This document shows positions 22,883 through 31,487 of a stretch of 64,000 nt of DNA, piece by piece. The DNA is taken from positions 82,746-146,745 of the forward strand of contig JACPXC010000038.1 of the NCBI GenBank assembly GCA_016196755.1. The letters are read 5' to 3'. The notes beneath the pieces were generated by a model. That model was given only the letters and a program-made list of their open reading frames with translations. It ran no database searches and was not told the origin of the DNA. Made by a program: the position numbers and the translations under genes. Positions within the stretch are counted from its first letter, which is position 1; each line of letters opens with the position of its first letter. This DNA comes from Elusimicrobiota bacterium. Lineage in GTDB: Bacteria; Elusimicrobiota; Elusimicrobia; UBA1565.

Positions 22883-24331
22883 ATGTCCTCGGCGAAATCA
22901 GCCGCGTCGCGCTTGGCGGCGTTCGTCCGGACCGAGGGACTGCTGTCGCCGTCCGACAGCGTCCTGGCCGCGGTGTCCGGCGGCGCCGATTCGGTCTGCC
23001 TGGCGCATTGGCTGGCGGGGCTGAGGGCGAAGGGACGGGTACGGGCGTTGCGGTTGGTTCATTTCCACCATGGGCTTAGGGGGCGGGCGGCCGACGCCGA
23101 CGCGCGTTCCGTCATGGAACTCGCCTCCCGCCTGGGGGTCCCTTGCGAAATCGTCGCGCTCGACGTCCGTGGTGCGGCGCGGCGGCGCAAGGCCGGGCTC
23201 GAGGACGCGGGACGGAAGCTCCGCTATGAGGCGTTGGCCCGGCTGGCGCGGAGGCATGGGTGCGGAAAGGTGGCGCTGGGGCATCACCTCGACGACCATG
23301 CGGAGACGGTCCTGCTGCACCTCTTACGCGGGACGAAGGCTAAGGGTTTGCTGGGGATCCCGCCCCGGCGGGCGCTCCCAGGGACTACGGCGGAGGTCGT
23401 GCGGCCGCTGATGGGGATCACGCGGGAAGAGGCAAGGGCTTACTGCCGCGGGTTCGGGCTAAGCTGGCGCGAGGACGCCACGAACCGCGACGAGGATTTC
23501 ACGAGGAACTGGATCCGGCGAAAGCTGTTGCCTCTGCTTGAGTCGAAGAGCCCCCGACTGCGCGAACACCTTTCACTGATCTCCGAGGACCTCCGCCGCT
23601 GGGTGCCGAACGGGATCCGCGCCGTCGCCTTGGCCCTATTCGCGATCGGCGCGGCGTCCTGCCGCGAGCCTAAGCCGCCGGCGGAACCCAAGAGCGATCC
23701 GACGGCCGGCGACCGCGTCCCGCTCACGCCGGAACTGCTGAGAAAGATCTCCGACGACTGGGCCCGCAGAACGAACTACCAAGGGGATGAATTTCTGAAG
23801 ATCGCCACGGAGGAAGGCGTCCTATCCGATGAACAGCCGGATACACAAGTCCCATTCGAGGGCAGCGCCAGGGGCATAGCTTTTCAGGTCCCATACAACG
23901 CCCTCTGGGGCGGCAAACGTTATTTCCTGCCGCCTTACGACGTCTTGGACAAAGGCGAAGTAGCTTTCGGTCCTTTGATTCTCTACGGAAGCCTCGACCG
24001 ACCATTCGCCATGACGGTGCTGCCCGCTAAGCCGGCGGAAGACGTCCTCAGAGAGATGCAGAAGGACCTGAAAGATCACTACTACTATGAGTACGAGGGA
24101 CCTCTCGACGAGAACGGCAATCTCCCGCCGATACCGCCGGAAGAAAACCCGCGGATCGTCAAGATAGGGCCGCACACCGTCGTCCGCTACAGGATCCACA
24201 GGCTCAACATATTCTCCGCGCTGCAGATAGTAGGAACGAAGCACAATTACGAATTCACGTGCCATGACGGGATGCTGAACAACTGTTTTTTCCCGCTTGA
24301 GGTTTTTGTAAAAGGCGCGCGCTTACTCTAG
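22883..24331 (+). CDS. tilS: TilS-like tRNA(Ile) lysidine synthetase core fused in frame to a lipoprotein
   Basis: Residues 1 to about 240 are the TilS ATP-pyrophosphatase core: AAVSGGADSVCLAHWL (P-loop), HFHHGLRGRAADADARSV and GHHLDDHAETVLLHLLRGT. It converts the wobble C of the AUA-reading tRNA(Ile) to lysidine and is normally essential. At residue 241 (GTG, 23603) the same frame continues as what looks like an independent lipoprotein: VPNGIRAVALALFAIGAASC is a signal peptide with lipobox, followed by about 220 residues rich in Tyr and Asp (YYYEYEGPLDENGNLPP) that I do not recognise. No stop separates the two. Either the product is a true fusion, or the lipoprotein is also started at the internal GTG. 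Confidence 0.8.
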   Translation: MSSAKSAASRLAAFVRTEGLLSPSDSVLAAVSGGADSVCLAHWLAGLRAKGRVRALRLVHFHHGLRGRAADADARSVMELASRLGVPCEIVALDVRGAARRRKAGLEDAGRKLRYEALARLARRHGCGKVALGHHLDDHAETVLLHLLRGTKAKGLLGIPPRRALPGTTAEVVRPLMGITREEARAYCRGFGLSWREDATNRDEDFTRNWIRRKLLPLLESKSPRLREHLSLISEDLRRWVPNGIRAVALALFAIGAASCREPKPPAEPKSDPTAGDRVPLTPELLRKISDDWARRTNYQGDEFLKIATEEGVLSDEQPDTQVPFEGSARGIAFQVPYNALWGGKRYFLPPYDVLDKGEVAFGPLILYGSLDRPFAMTVLPAKPAEDVLREMQKDLKDHYYYEYEGPLDENGNLPPIPPEENPRIVKIGPHTVVRYRIHRLNIFSALQIVGTKHNYEFTCHDGMLNNCFFPLEVFVKGARLL

Positions 24332-24498
24332 CGGCGCAAACTCGTCACTGAGTCCTGACGTACCGCCTGATGCGAGGAGCCGCCAGCAAGCCCTTTGGGG
24401 CGCTTTCGCCGTCAGCCACCAGGGCTTGAAGCTCCAAAAAATAGAAGCCGACTTGATGGCTCGGGTGATGGAAGGCCTCGGCGTCGACGACGTCACGG
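24332..24498. other. Gap between convergent genes, no gene recognised
   Basis: This 167-base gap lies between the tilS fusion and the convergent RelE-like toxin gene. A short open stretch near 24426-24510 reads KLQKIEADLMARVMEGLGVDD, which faintly recalls the carboxy end of some catalases, but it is too short to call. No terminator with a T tract was seen. Confidence 0.3.
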
Positions 24499-24825
24499 CT
24501 ACCCGCCGCTCCGGCGCAGGCGCCGCAGCGCCTCCGAATAGACCTCGCTGTCGCGGCGGATGCCGACGGCGAGCACGAAAACCATCACCGCGTCGCGCTC
24601 GACCCGGTAGACGACCCGGTACTCCTCGAAGAGCACCAGTTTTCGATAGCCTTTCAGCGCGTGGCGGAGCGGCGCGCCGGCTTCCTCGGGGGAGACGGCA
24701 AGCAGCTCACGGAGCTTCCGCTTGATCTTCTCCTTGGTGGGGTCATCGAACCGCCGGCTGTCGCGGGTCGTGACCTCCTTGTGGACCTTTATCTTCCAGC
24801 GCCGCGGCGCCGCCGGCTCTACCAC
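24499..24825 (-). CDS. RelE/ParE-family toxin
   Basis: This 108-residue basic protein has the RelE fold pattern: an early helix pair DDPTKEKIKRKLRELL, then RHALKGYRKLVLFEEYRVVYRVE and VFVLAVGIRRDSEVY. RelE-type toxins cleave mRNA on the ribosome. The GTG start at 24825 overlaps the antitoxin stop by seven bases, so expression is coupled. The amino end carries an extra RRWKIKVHKEV strand. Confidence 0.82.
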   Translation of the reverse strand: MVEPAAPRRWKIKVHKEVTTRDSRRFDDPTKEKIKRKLRELLAVSPEEAGAPLRHALKGYRKLVLFEEYRVVYRVERDAVMVFVLAVGIRRDSEVYSEALRRLRRSGG

Positions 24826-25082
24826 TTGTCCAGGTCGACGAAATCGCCCTTCTTCGCGGAGCGGTCCCGAGCCGCGGCGAGCGAGCCCAGCACGAGGTCC
24901 TCGGCCAGCTCGAGCATCTCCTCGAACTTCTCGTACTGAGCGTAGTCGACCATCACCGCCACGGGCTTGCTGTGGCGCTCCAGGATGACCCGGTTCTCCT
25001 TGAGGCGGGAGAGGATCTCCTCCGACTTGGTGCGCAGCTCGCTGATGCTCGCCAGGGTGGCGCTGTGCTTGACGGTGATCAT
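24819..25082 (-). CDS. Antitoxin, Phd/YefM family
   Basis: This 87-residue protein has a clear Phd/YefM layout: ATLASISELRTKSEEILSRL, then ENRVILERHSKPVAVMVDYAQYEKFEEM and an acidic toxin-binding tail. It should bind its own promoter and neutralise the RelE-like toxin that follows. A near-consensus promoter lies immediately upstream, with at most a few bases of leader. Confidence 0.86.
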   Translation of the reverse strand: MITVKHSATLASISELRTKSEEILSRLKENRVILERHSKPVAVMVDYAQYEKFEEMLELAEDLVLGSLAAARDRSAKKGDFVDLDKW

Positions 25083-25093
25083 GGGATGCTTTG

Positions 25094-25122
25094 AGTATAA
25101 CCGCCGACTCTATTCATGTCAA
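25094..25122 (-). promoter_or_regulatory. Near-consensus promoter of the Phd/RelE cassette
   Basis: Read leftward, TTGACA (25122-25117) and TATACT (25099-25094) are separated by 17 bases. The ATG at 25082 follows the -10 box by 11 bases, leaving a leader of about five bases and no room for a Shine-Dalgarno site. This is one of the best sigma70 matches in the window. Confidence 0.75.
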
Positions 25123-25168
25123 TAGTTATGGCTTATTTTGCCACAAAACATGTAATGTCCAGAGGCCG

Positions 25169-25855
25169 CTAAGCCGGGACCAGCTTCTCGATGTGCCGGA
25201 ACGCCCCGCCCCTGACCTCGGGCCCATGCCCGCAGCCCAGGATGTCGACGTCCATCGCCGACACCGCCTTGAGCGAGCGCTCCACCGCTCCGGGATCCCG
25301 GTTGAGCGAGCCGGCGACCGGATGCAGACGCCCGCCGCGGTTCGACAAGAGGTCGCCGCAGAGCAGGATCTGCCGCACCGGCTCGTAGAGGCTCAAAGAC
25401 CCCGCCGTATGCCCCGGCGTGTGCAGCACCTGCCACTGCGGCAACCCGCGCACCGGATGCCCCGGCTCGGTAGGGAACGCCGCCTCGACGGGCTTCCACG
25501 GCAAGAACTGCTCGGCGAAAGTCTCGACGAGAAACCCCAGAGGCCCGCGCAAAGACGGCACCGGGACCAACCCCGTCAGCGCCGGGATCTCCAACGGATG
25601 CGCGAACACCCGGATGTGGCGCTGGGTGAGCAGGAGGCTCAGCCCCCCCACGTGGTCGGCGTGAACATGGGTCACCACCACCCGCCCGATGTCGGTCGGC
25701 GAGTAGCCATTAGCCTTGAGCTCGGCCAACAGCGCCGGCGCGCGCCGCGCGGGACCGGCGTCGATCAGCGTAAGGTCGCTGCCGCCGGTGATGAGATAGG
25801 AGTTCACGAACCCCCCCGACTCGAGCCTATGGACGCCCTCGGCCAGGCGGATCAC
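25169..25855 (-). CDS. Metallo-beta-lactamase-fold hydrolase
   Basis: This 228-residue MBL-fold protein has the zinc ligands in order: THVHADHVGG, HTPGHTAGSLSLY, LCGDLL and GCGHGPEV. It resembles glyoxalase II or quinone-thioesterase type hydrolases, but the substrate cannot be read from the sequence. The GTG start at 25855 overlaps the cyclophilin stop by four bases (GTGA), which decided the start. It is the last gene of the operon that begins with two GGDEF genes. Confidence 0.85.
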   Translation of the reverse strand: MIRLAEGVHRLESGGFVNSYLITGGSDLTLIDAGPARRAPALLAELKANGYSPTDIGRVVVTHVHADHVGGLSLLLTQRHIRVFAHPLEIPALTGLVPVPSLRGPLGFLVETFAEQFLPWKPVEAAFPTEPGHPVRGLPQWQVLHTPGHTAGSLSLYEPVRQILLCGDLLSNRGGRLHPVAGSLNRDPGAVERSLKAVSAMDVDILGCGHGPEVRGGAFRHIEKLVPA

Positions 25856-26412
25856 CGCCGCTCCTCGATGGAAGCCGACTCGATGATCAGCGGCTTGACC
25901 GGACGGTCGACGAAGCGTCCATCCTTCTCCCGCTCCTCGCGCGGCTCGGCGGCCAACGCGGTCAGCAACTCCAACCCCGCCGTGACCTCGCCGAACACCG
26001 TGTGCTTGCCATCGAGCCACGGGGCCGGGGAGAGAGTGATGAAGAACTGGTCCGGAGACGCGCCCCCCGCGATCTCCGCCAGAGCAACACGCCCCGCCTT
26101 CTCGAACCCTCGCCCCGGCGAGGACTCGAGCGGCAAAGCCTCCCCGCCCTTGGAGCCCAACACCTGGACCATGAAACCTGGGACGACGCGCCCGAACTCC
26201 GCGCCGGCCAGCTCCCCGCCGCGCACACGCGCCGTGAAGTTCTCGACCGCCTTCGGGGCGTCGATGAAGAGCCGGATGTCGACCGTGCCGCGCGAGGTGA
26301 CGAGGACGGCGTAGCGTCCGGGCTTGGGGCCGGGCGCGGCGTCCCCGTCCGCCTTCTTGGCCGGGGTAGACGAGCAGGCCGTCATCGCCGCTAAGAGGAC
26401 GAGCCTCTTCAC
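25852..26412 (-). CDS. Lipoprotein peptidyl-prolyl cis-trans isomerase (cyclophilin type)
   Basis: This 186-residue protein has a lipoprotein signal (VKRLVLLAAMTACSST) and a cyclophilin domain: VLVTSRGTVDIRLFIDAPKA, VENFTARV, FGRVVPGFMVQVLG, DQFFITLSPAPWLDGKHTVFGEV. It should assist folding of exported proteins in the periplasm. The GTG at 26412 was chosen since it gives the signal peptide and overlaps the nnrE stop by four bases. The loop between strands is shorter than in cytosolic cyclophilins. Confidence 0.85.
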   Translation of the reverse strand: MKRLVLLAAMTACSSTPAKKADGDAAPGPKPGRYAVLVTSRGTVDIRLFIDAPKAVENFTARVRGGELAGAEFGRVVPGFMVQVLGSKGGEALPLESSPGRGFEKAGRVALAEIAGGASPDQFFITLSPAPWLDGKHTVFGEVTAGLELLTALAAEPREEREKDGRFVDRPVKPLIIESASIEERR

Positions 26413-27122
26413 GCGCGCAGCAGCTCCTTGGGGATGCCGATATCCAAGACCTTGAGCTCGCCCACGTAGCGGGCCGCCGGCGCGGCCAAGAGCCCGCGCT
26501 TGGCCAGACCCAAAGCCAAGGTGAGAGTCGCCTCGACGACCACGCCCGAGTGGTAGCCGGTGTCGGGATGAAGCCCCGACGGCACGTCCACCGCCACCAC
26601 GGGCTTCTTGGCCTTCACCATGCACTGGATCATCTTGTGGATGGGCCCCATCGGCTTGCCCGACGAGCCGGTGCCGAGCAGGGCGTCGACTAAGACCGCC
26701 GAGGAGCGCAGGCGCACGTCTAGCTCGACTAGCTCCTCGGAGACCTGGTGTATCGAGACCCCCGCCGCCACGGCCAGGCGCAGGTTCTCCTGGACCTCGG
26801 GAGAGTAGCGCCCGTCGCGCTTGGGCGGGGCGATGAAGACCATGACCTCGGCGCCGGAGTTCTTTAGATGCCTAGCGCAGACCAGGCCGTCGCCGCCGTT
26901 GTTGCCGCGCCCGCAGCAGACCGTGACCAGGGAGTCGCCTACGCCGACGCCGCGCGCGGCCAGGAGCCGCAGGACCTCCTCGGCCACGCCGCGCCCGGCG
27001 TTCTCCATGAGGGTCAGGGCCGCGATCCCCTTCTTGTCTATCGCCGCGCGGTCGATCTCGGCCATGCGCGCGGCGGTGACCACGGGAAGCCCCTGGTAGA
27101 CCTCGGGAATGGGCGCTTTCAT
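26409..27122 (-). CDS. nnrE: NAD(P)H-hydrate epimerase (YjeF amino-terminal type)
   Basis: This 237-residue single-domain epimerase repairs hydrated NAD(P)H. Family motifs are RMAEIDRAAID, LMENAGRGVAEEV, VTVCCGRGNNGGDGLVCARHL, LVDALLGTGSSG and VVAVDVPSGLHPDTG. The ADP-dependent dehydratase domain (NnrD), which is often fused, is missing here and must be a separate gene if present. It overlaps both neighbours by four bases within the operon. Confidence 0.92.
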   Translation of the reverse strand: MKAPIPEVYQGLPVVTAARMAEIDRAAIDKKGIAALTLMENAGRGVAEEVLRLLAARGVGVGDSLVTVCCGRGNNGGDGLVCARHLKNSGAEVMVFIAPPKRDGRYSPEVQENLRLAVAAGVSIHQVSEELVELDVRLRSSAVLVDALLGTGSSGKPMGPIHKMIQCMVKAKKPVVAVDVPSGLHPDTGYHSGVVVEATLTLALGLAKRGLLAAPAARYVGELKVLDIGIPKELLRA

Positions 27123-27706
27123 GCGGCTTTTAGCCGCATGAACTGATAGACCAGGCCCCAGGCCGTGGCCGCGAACACGAGCAGGATGCCGGTCGCCAGC
27201 GCCGCGTACGGTGCCAAGACGACGGCCAGGGCCCGAGCGTGTCCGAAGCCGTAGATGAGGCGCACCGAGCGCGTCTCGAGGACCAAGACCCAGAGGCCCG
27301 CCGCCGCGAACACCGCCCCGGCGGCCCAGCCCGCGTCGGGAGCCAGGGCCTTGAGCAGGAGCATCGCGGGCAGGGCCAGACCCCAGGCCAGGCGCGAGAA
27401 GCCGAACAGCGAGAACAACGCCAGCGCGGGCGCCCGCCCGCCGGCGGCCTCGGCGGCCAGGTGCACCGCCGCCGCGAACAACGCCCCCATCCCGAGGCTC
27501 CAGGAGCAGACGAAGGCCAGGGCCGGCAGCGACACGCCCAGCAGGACGTTCCGACCGGCCAAGCCCTGGGCGGCGTAGAGGCCGGCCGCCGCTAAGGCGT
27601 AGGCGGTTATCCCCAGGGCCAGCGGCGGGCGCCGGCGCGCGGCCTCGGCCGAGCGGACCGGGTCCTCGACGAAGTCGTAGAAAGCGTCGAAGCCCACCGA
27701 GGCCAT
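27119..27706 (-). CDS. Yip1-like polytopic membrane protein
   Basis: This 195-residue protein has about five hydrophobic segments, preceded by a short amino-terminal soluble part containing FYDFVEDPVRSAEAA. The pattern fits Yip1-domain membrane proteins of unknown role that are widespread in bacteria. It lies between sppA (1 base upstream) and nnrE (4-base overlap) in the operon, so a role in envelope housekeeping is plausible but unproven. Confidence 0.65.
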   Translation of the reverse strand: MASVGFDAFYDFVEDPVRSAEAARRRPPLALGITAYALAAAGLYAAQGLAGRNVLLGVSLPALAFVCSWSLGMGALFAAAVHLAAEAAGGRAPALALFSLFGFSRLAWGLALPAMLLLKALAPDAGWAAGAVFAAAGLWVLVLETRSVRLIYGFGHARALAVVLAPYAALATGILLVFAATAWGLVYQFMRLKAA

Positions 27707-27707
27707 G

Positions 27708-28754
27708 CTACGGCCTCCAACGGTACTCGAGGCCGGGCGAGAAAACGCCCATCTCGGAGAGGAAGCCCAGGTCCGGCCCGCGCATGAACGCCAGGCGCGA
27801 CTCCAGCAGTTCGATGATGCCCGAGAAGGTCTCGTTCTCCTTGAGGACCTCGGGCTTGCCCTCCATCTTGGCCAGCTTGGCGGCCAGCTGGACCGCGGCC
27901 CAGGAGTCGCCCAACTCGTCGATGAGCCCGAGCTTGTGGGCCTGCTCCCCGGTGAAGATCCTCCCGTCGGCGTGCGGGCGCATGGCCTCGGGGCTCTTGC
28001 CGCGCCCTTCGGCGACCGCGCCGAGGAACTGCCCGTAGGCGTTGTCGATGAGGCCCTGCATGAGCGCGCGCTCCTCCTCGGTCATGGCGCGCGACATCGA
28101 GCCGATGTCTTTCATCTTGCCGGATTTGATGGGGGACGTCTTGACGCCCAGCTTGCCCATCAGGCCTTCGACGTTGGTCATGTTGAAGATGACGCCGATC
28201 GAGCCGACCAGGGTTCCTGGATGGGCGACGATCCGGTCGCAGGCCACGGCCAGGTAGTAGCCGCCCGAGGCCGCCACGTCGCCGAGTTGGGCCACGATCG
28301 GCTTCTTGTGCTCGCTGCGCAGGCGCAGGAGGAGGGAGTGCAGCTCCTGGACCGAGCCCACCGAGCCGCCAGGCGAGTCGATCGAGAGCACGATGGCCTT
28401 GACCTCGCTCTTCTTGGCCAGGCGCTCGAGCTTGCGCGCCCAGCCCGACCCGCCCCGGGAGCTCCACCCGCCGCCGCCGTCGGAGCTCATGATGGCGCCG
28501 TGGATCTCGACGACGCCGACGTAGTCCTTCTTAGCGCCGGAGAGCAGGCCCTTGGGCAGCCGGATCGACGGCTTCTCGGACTTGACCGCGTCCTTGGCGG
28601 GACGCAGCAGGAGCACTCCGGCCGCGGCGAGCGAGAGCGCGTAGAGGCCGATCAGCGCCTTGAGCGCCGCGCGGCGGGGGCGGCGCGTCTCGACGGGCGC
28701 CGCTGACGCGGGCGGGATATCCTGCGGCTTCTGTTCTTGGGGCTCGTCGCTCAT
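27708..28754 (-). CDS. sppA: Signal peptide peptidase SppA, single-domain form
   Basis: This 348-residue protein has one amino-terminal membrane anchor (near residues 28-50) and one S49 peptidase domain: IVLSIDSPGGSVGS, the catalytic Ser in GDVAASGGYYLAVACD, GSIGVIF and the Lys in TSPIKSGKMKDIGS. It degrades signal peptides left after secretion. It is the short form (one domain), as found in Gram-positives and many other phyla, unlike the tandem E. coli type. The start overlaps the upstream GGDEF gene by four bases. Confidence 0.92.
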   Translation of the reverse strand: MSDEPQEQKPQDIPPASAAPVETRRPRRAALKALIGLYALSLAAAGVLLLRPAKDAVKSEKPSIRLPKGLLSGAKKDYVGVVEIHGAIMSSDGGGGWSSRGGSGWARKLERLAKKSEVKAIVLSIDSPGGSVGSVQELHSLLLRLRSEHKKPIVAQLGDVAASGGYYLAVACDRIVAHPGTLVGSIGVIFNMTNVEGLMGKLGVKTSPIKSGKMKDIGSMSRAMTEEERALMQGLIDNAYGQFLGAVAEGRGKSPEAMRPHADGRIFTGEQAHKLGLIDELGDSWAAVQLAAKLAKMEGKPEVLKENETFSGIIELLESRLAFMRGPDLGFLSEMGVFSPGLEYRWRP

Positions 28755-30052
28755 GGGGGTCTCCGGATCTCGGCTACGTCGATGACTCGGTTGCGGCCGT
28801 TCTCTTTGGCGTGATAAAGCGCCACGTCGGCCTGGCGCACCAGCGCGTCGGCGGTCTGCCCGTCCCGCGGGAAGTGGGCGATCCCCAGAGAGACCGTCAC
28901 CTTCACGCGCTGCATGGCCAGCTCGAAGCTGGCGTCCTCGATGGCCTTGCGCACCGTTTCGGCCTTTCTCAATACGCCGGCCGGCTCGGCGCGCGGGAGC
29001 AGGATGGCGAACTCCTCGCCGCCGTAGCGGGCCACGAAGTCGGTCTCGTAGACGCTGCCGCGCAGGAGTTCGCCGACCCGGCGCAGGACCTCGTCGCCGA
29101 ACTGATGGCCGTAGGTGTCATTCAAAGACTTGAACTTGTCGATGTCAAGGAGCATGAGGCAGAAGGTGGTCTTGAAGGTCTGGGCCCGGACCACCTCCTC
29201 GGCGATGCGCTCGTCGAGCACGCCGCGGCGGAAGGTCCCGGTCAGGCCGTCGACCTGGGAGAACTTCTCGACCTCGTGGAAGAGCTTGATGCGGCGGAAG
29301 GCGAAGGAGATCTCGTCGACGAAGTTCTGCGCCTTCGTGAGCAGGGTCTCGGCGTCGATCCCTTGAGGGATGCGCGCGTAGAAGTAGCCCATGAGCTTCT
29401 CGCCGTCGAAGACCGGCAAGGCCACCGCGCGTTCGGGCTTCTCGAGCACGCGCGGCACGGTCAGCGGCACCCCGTTCTCCTGCAGCCAGCGCGAGAGCGT
29501 CTCCCAGGAGCCGCCGACCGAGGACTGCAGGCGGCGCCGAGCCAGGAGGCGCAGGCTCTCCTGCCCCCTCTGCTCGAGGGCGTAGACGGCGAACTCGTCG
29601 ACTCGGAGGTACTGCTCGACGGCCACCTCGAGCTTGGGGCGGATGTCGGTCCAGGTCATCGCCTCGGCCATGCCCTTGACCATCCCGTAGAGCGCCAACA
29701 CCTCGCGCTGCTCGGTCTCGATGTCCTTGGCCCGGGCCTTGGCCGCGGCCAGGCCGCCCTTGAGCTCGTCGCGGGTCGACTTGCGCTTGGCGAAGCCCGC
29801 GTCGATGCGCGCGTATTCGGCGGCGCTGCGAGAGGCCACATAGCCGGCGTAGAAGCAGGCCGCCAGGCTGGCCGCCCCCGCCGCCGCCAACTGCATGCGC
29901 AGGCCGGCGTCGATAGCCGCCATGCCGCCCAGCCACAGCAGGCCCGCCCCCCCGGCGCAGGCCCAGGAGGCCCAGGCCCGGCGCGGCCAGGATAGCCAGA
30001 GCGCGGCGGCCGGAAACAACGACAGCACGCCGATCAGGAGCTCCCCCCTCAT
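28751..30052 (-). CDS. Diguanylate cyclase with membrane anchor and GAF-like region
   Basis: This 433-residue protein has two or three amino-terminal hydrophobic segments, a coiled coil (near residues 90-120), a GAF-like sensory part (near 120-250) and a GGDEF domain with an active-site variant YGGEEF. LLDIDKFKSLNDTYGHQFGDEVLRR precedes it and VSLGIAHFP follows, so it should be active in making cyclic di-GMP. No RxxD inhibitory site is obvious at the usual place. It overlaps the second GGDEF gene upstream and sppA downstream by four bases each. Confidence 0.88.
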   Translation of the reverse strand: MRGELLIGVLSLFPAAALWLSWPRRAWASWACAGGAGLLWLGGMAAIDAGLRMQLAAAGAASLAACFYAGYVASRSAAEYARIDAGFAKRKSTRDELKGGLAAAKARAKDIETEQREVLALYGMVKGMAEAMTWTDIRPKLEVAVEQYLRVDEFAVYALEQRGQESLRLLARRRLQSSVGGSWETLSRWLQENGVPLTVPRVLEKPERAVALPVFDGEKLMGYFYARIPQGIDAETLLTKAQNFVDEISFAFRRIKLFHEVEKFSQVDGLTGTFRRGVLDERIAEEVVRAQTFKTTFCLMLLDIDKFKSLNDTYGHQFGDEVLRRVGELLRGSVYETDFVARYGGEEFAILLPRAEPAGVLRKAETVRKAIEDASFELAMQRVKVTVSLGIAHFPRDGQTADALVRQADVALYHAKENGRNRVIDVAEIRRPP

Positions 30053-31377
30053 CCGGTCACCATATTGCGCCCGCCGTCCTTGGACTTGTAGAGGCGCTCG
30101 TCGGCGACCCTCACGAGCTGGGTCTGGGTGGAGGCGTCAACCGGGAAGACCGCCACCCCGAAGCTCGCGGTCACGCGGGTCCGCCGGCTCTGAAAGACGA
30201 ACGGCTCGGCGGCCAAGGCGACCCGCATGCGCTCGGCGGCGGCCAAGGCCTGTTCGCGCAGGGTGTTGGGCAGGATGACGGCGAACTCCTCGCCGCCGTA
30301 ACGGGCCACGACGTCGACCGGGCGGGTCTGGGCGGCCATGATGCGCGCCACGGTCCGCAAAAGCTCGTCGCCGGCCTGATGGCCGTAGGTGTCGTTGTAG
30401 ACCTTGAAATGGTCGATGTCGGCCATGATGAGCGCGGTCGGCATCTGGCTGCGGCCGGCGCGCAGGAGCTCCTCCTTGAGCTTCTGCACGAAGGTGCGCT
30501 GGGTGACGAGTTGGGTCAGGCTGTCGTGGGTGGCCAGGTCGTGGGCCGCCTCGTAGAGCCGGATATTCTCGAGCGTCATCGCGGCCACGGTAGAGAACAA
30601 GTCGACGGTGCGCAAGTCGTCGTTGTTGTAGGCCTCGGGCTGGGGCGCCTCCAGGCGCAGGAAGCCGTAGGGCTTCTGCGCCACCGACAGCGGGACGACC
30701 AGCGCCGAGCGGAACGTCGCCGACGGAGGCCGCGGGCCGAAGCGGTCCTCGAGCTTCATGTCGCGAACGAGGACAGGGGTGCGGGTCTTGACCGACCACT
30801 CGACGAGCGGGTCCTGGGGCTGGCCGGGCAGGACCTGGACCTTCGAGCCCTTAAAGCGCGTCTCCAGGATGCGCAGGAGGCGCTTCTGCACCTCCTCGGC
30901 GTCGAGGGTCGTGCCCAAGCTCTTGGCGGCCTGGGTCAGGTCGCGGCGCAGGCGGATCTGGGTCACCGCCGAGGACTCGTAGGTGTTGTAGAACTTGAGC
31001 TCGCGCTCGGCGTCGCGGATCTGGGTGTCGAACTTATCGGTCTCGGCCAGCACCGCCATGCGCGTCGCCGAGAGCTGGTTCCGGTGGAAGCCGATGCCGA
31101 AGGACAGGATCCACACCGAGAAGGCCTCGATCGCCAGCCCTCCGCGTGCGGCGCTCGTCGAGTCGCGCGTCATGATGAGGAAGGCCGCCGCGGTGGCCAG
31201 GAAGACGAAGATGATGTGCATCTCCTCGTCGCGCCGCAGGTCGGTCCACAGGAAGATGAGCGCGTAGGCGGGATAGATGACGGTCTCCCAGCCGGGAAAG
31301 AAGAAGAGCCCCGCCGATACGCCGGCGAAGATCAGGTTGGCTCCTAATAGAGTCAGCGAGCGATGCGAGACGGGCAG
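30049..31377 (-). CDS. Diguanylate cyclase, membrane-anchored, GAF plus GGDEF
   Basis: Transmembrane segments are followed by a helical linker, a GAF domain (near residues 155-275) and a GGDEF domain with YGGEEF and MADIDHFKVYNDTYGHQAGDELL. The first ATG is at 31221, but the same frame stays open upstream and encodes a hydrophobic helix (TLLGANLIFAGVSAGLFFFP) that belongs to the protein. No ATG, GTG or TTG is available there. A CTG at 31377 preceded by GGAG at seven bases is used as the start, giving 442 residues. The ATG at 31221 remains possible (390 residues). It is the first gene of the seven-gene operon. Confidence 0.8.
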   Translation of the reverse strand: MPVSHRSLTLLGANLIFAGVSAGLFFFPGWETVIYPAYALIFLWTDLRRDEEMHIIFVFLATAAAFLIMTRDSTSAARGGLAIEAFSVWILSFGIGFHRNQLSATRMAVLAETDKFDTQIRDAERELKFYNTYESSAVTQIRLRRDLTQAAKSLGTTLDAEEVQKRLLRILETRFKGSKVQVLPGQPQDPLVEWSVKTRTPVLVRDMKLEDRFGPRPPSATFRSALVVPLSVAQKPYGFLRLEAPQPEAYNNDDLRTVDLFSTVAAMTLENIRLYEAAHDLATHDSLTQLVTQRTFVQKLKEELLRAGRSQMPTALIMADIDHFKVYNDTYGHQAGDELLRTVARIMAAQTRPVDVVARYGGEEFAVILPNTLREQALAAAERMRVALAAEPFVFQSRRTRVTASFGVAVFPVDASTQTQLVRVADERLYKSKDGGRNMVTG

Positions 31378-31449
31378 AGGGATTCTCCGGGACTCTCCCG
31401 AGCTTAGCCCCGGAACCGCTGTTTTTCAATGGATTAATTGTTACTGCCC

Positions 31450-31478
31450 TTGTCGACGGAGAAGTGGTCTGTTATACT
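31450..31478 (+). promoter_or_regulatory. tmRNA promoter
   Basis: TTGTCG (31450-31455) and TATACT (31473-31478) are 17 bases apart. Transcription should start near 31485, three bases before the mature 5' end of tmRNA. Confidence 0.7.
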
Positions 31479-31487
31479 GGTGTCGTC

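Noticed and set aside
24360..24510. Fragment of a catalase gene
   Set aside because: Only about 20 residues show a faint resemblance, with no upstream catalase sequence. Too weak to annotate.
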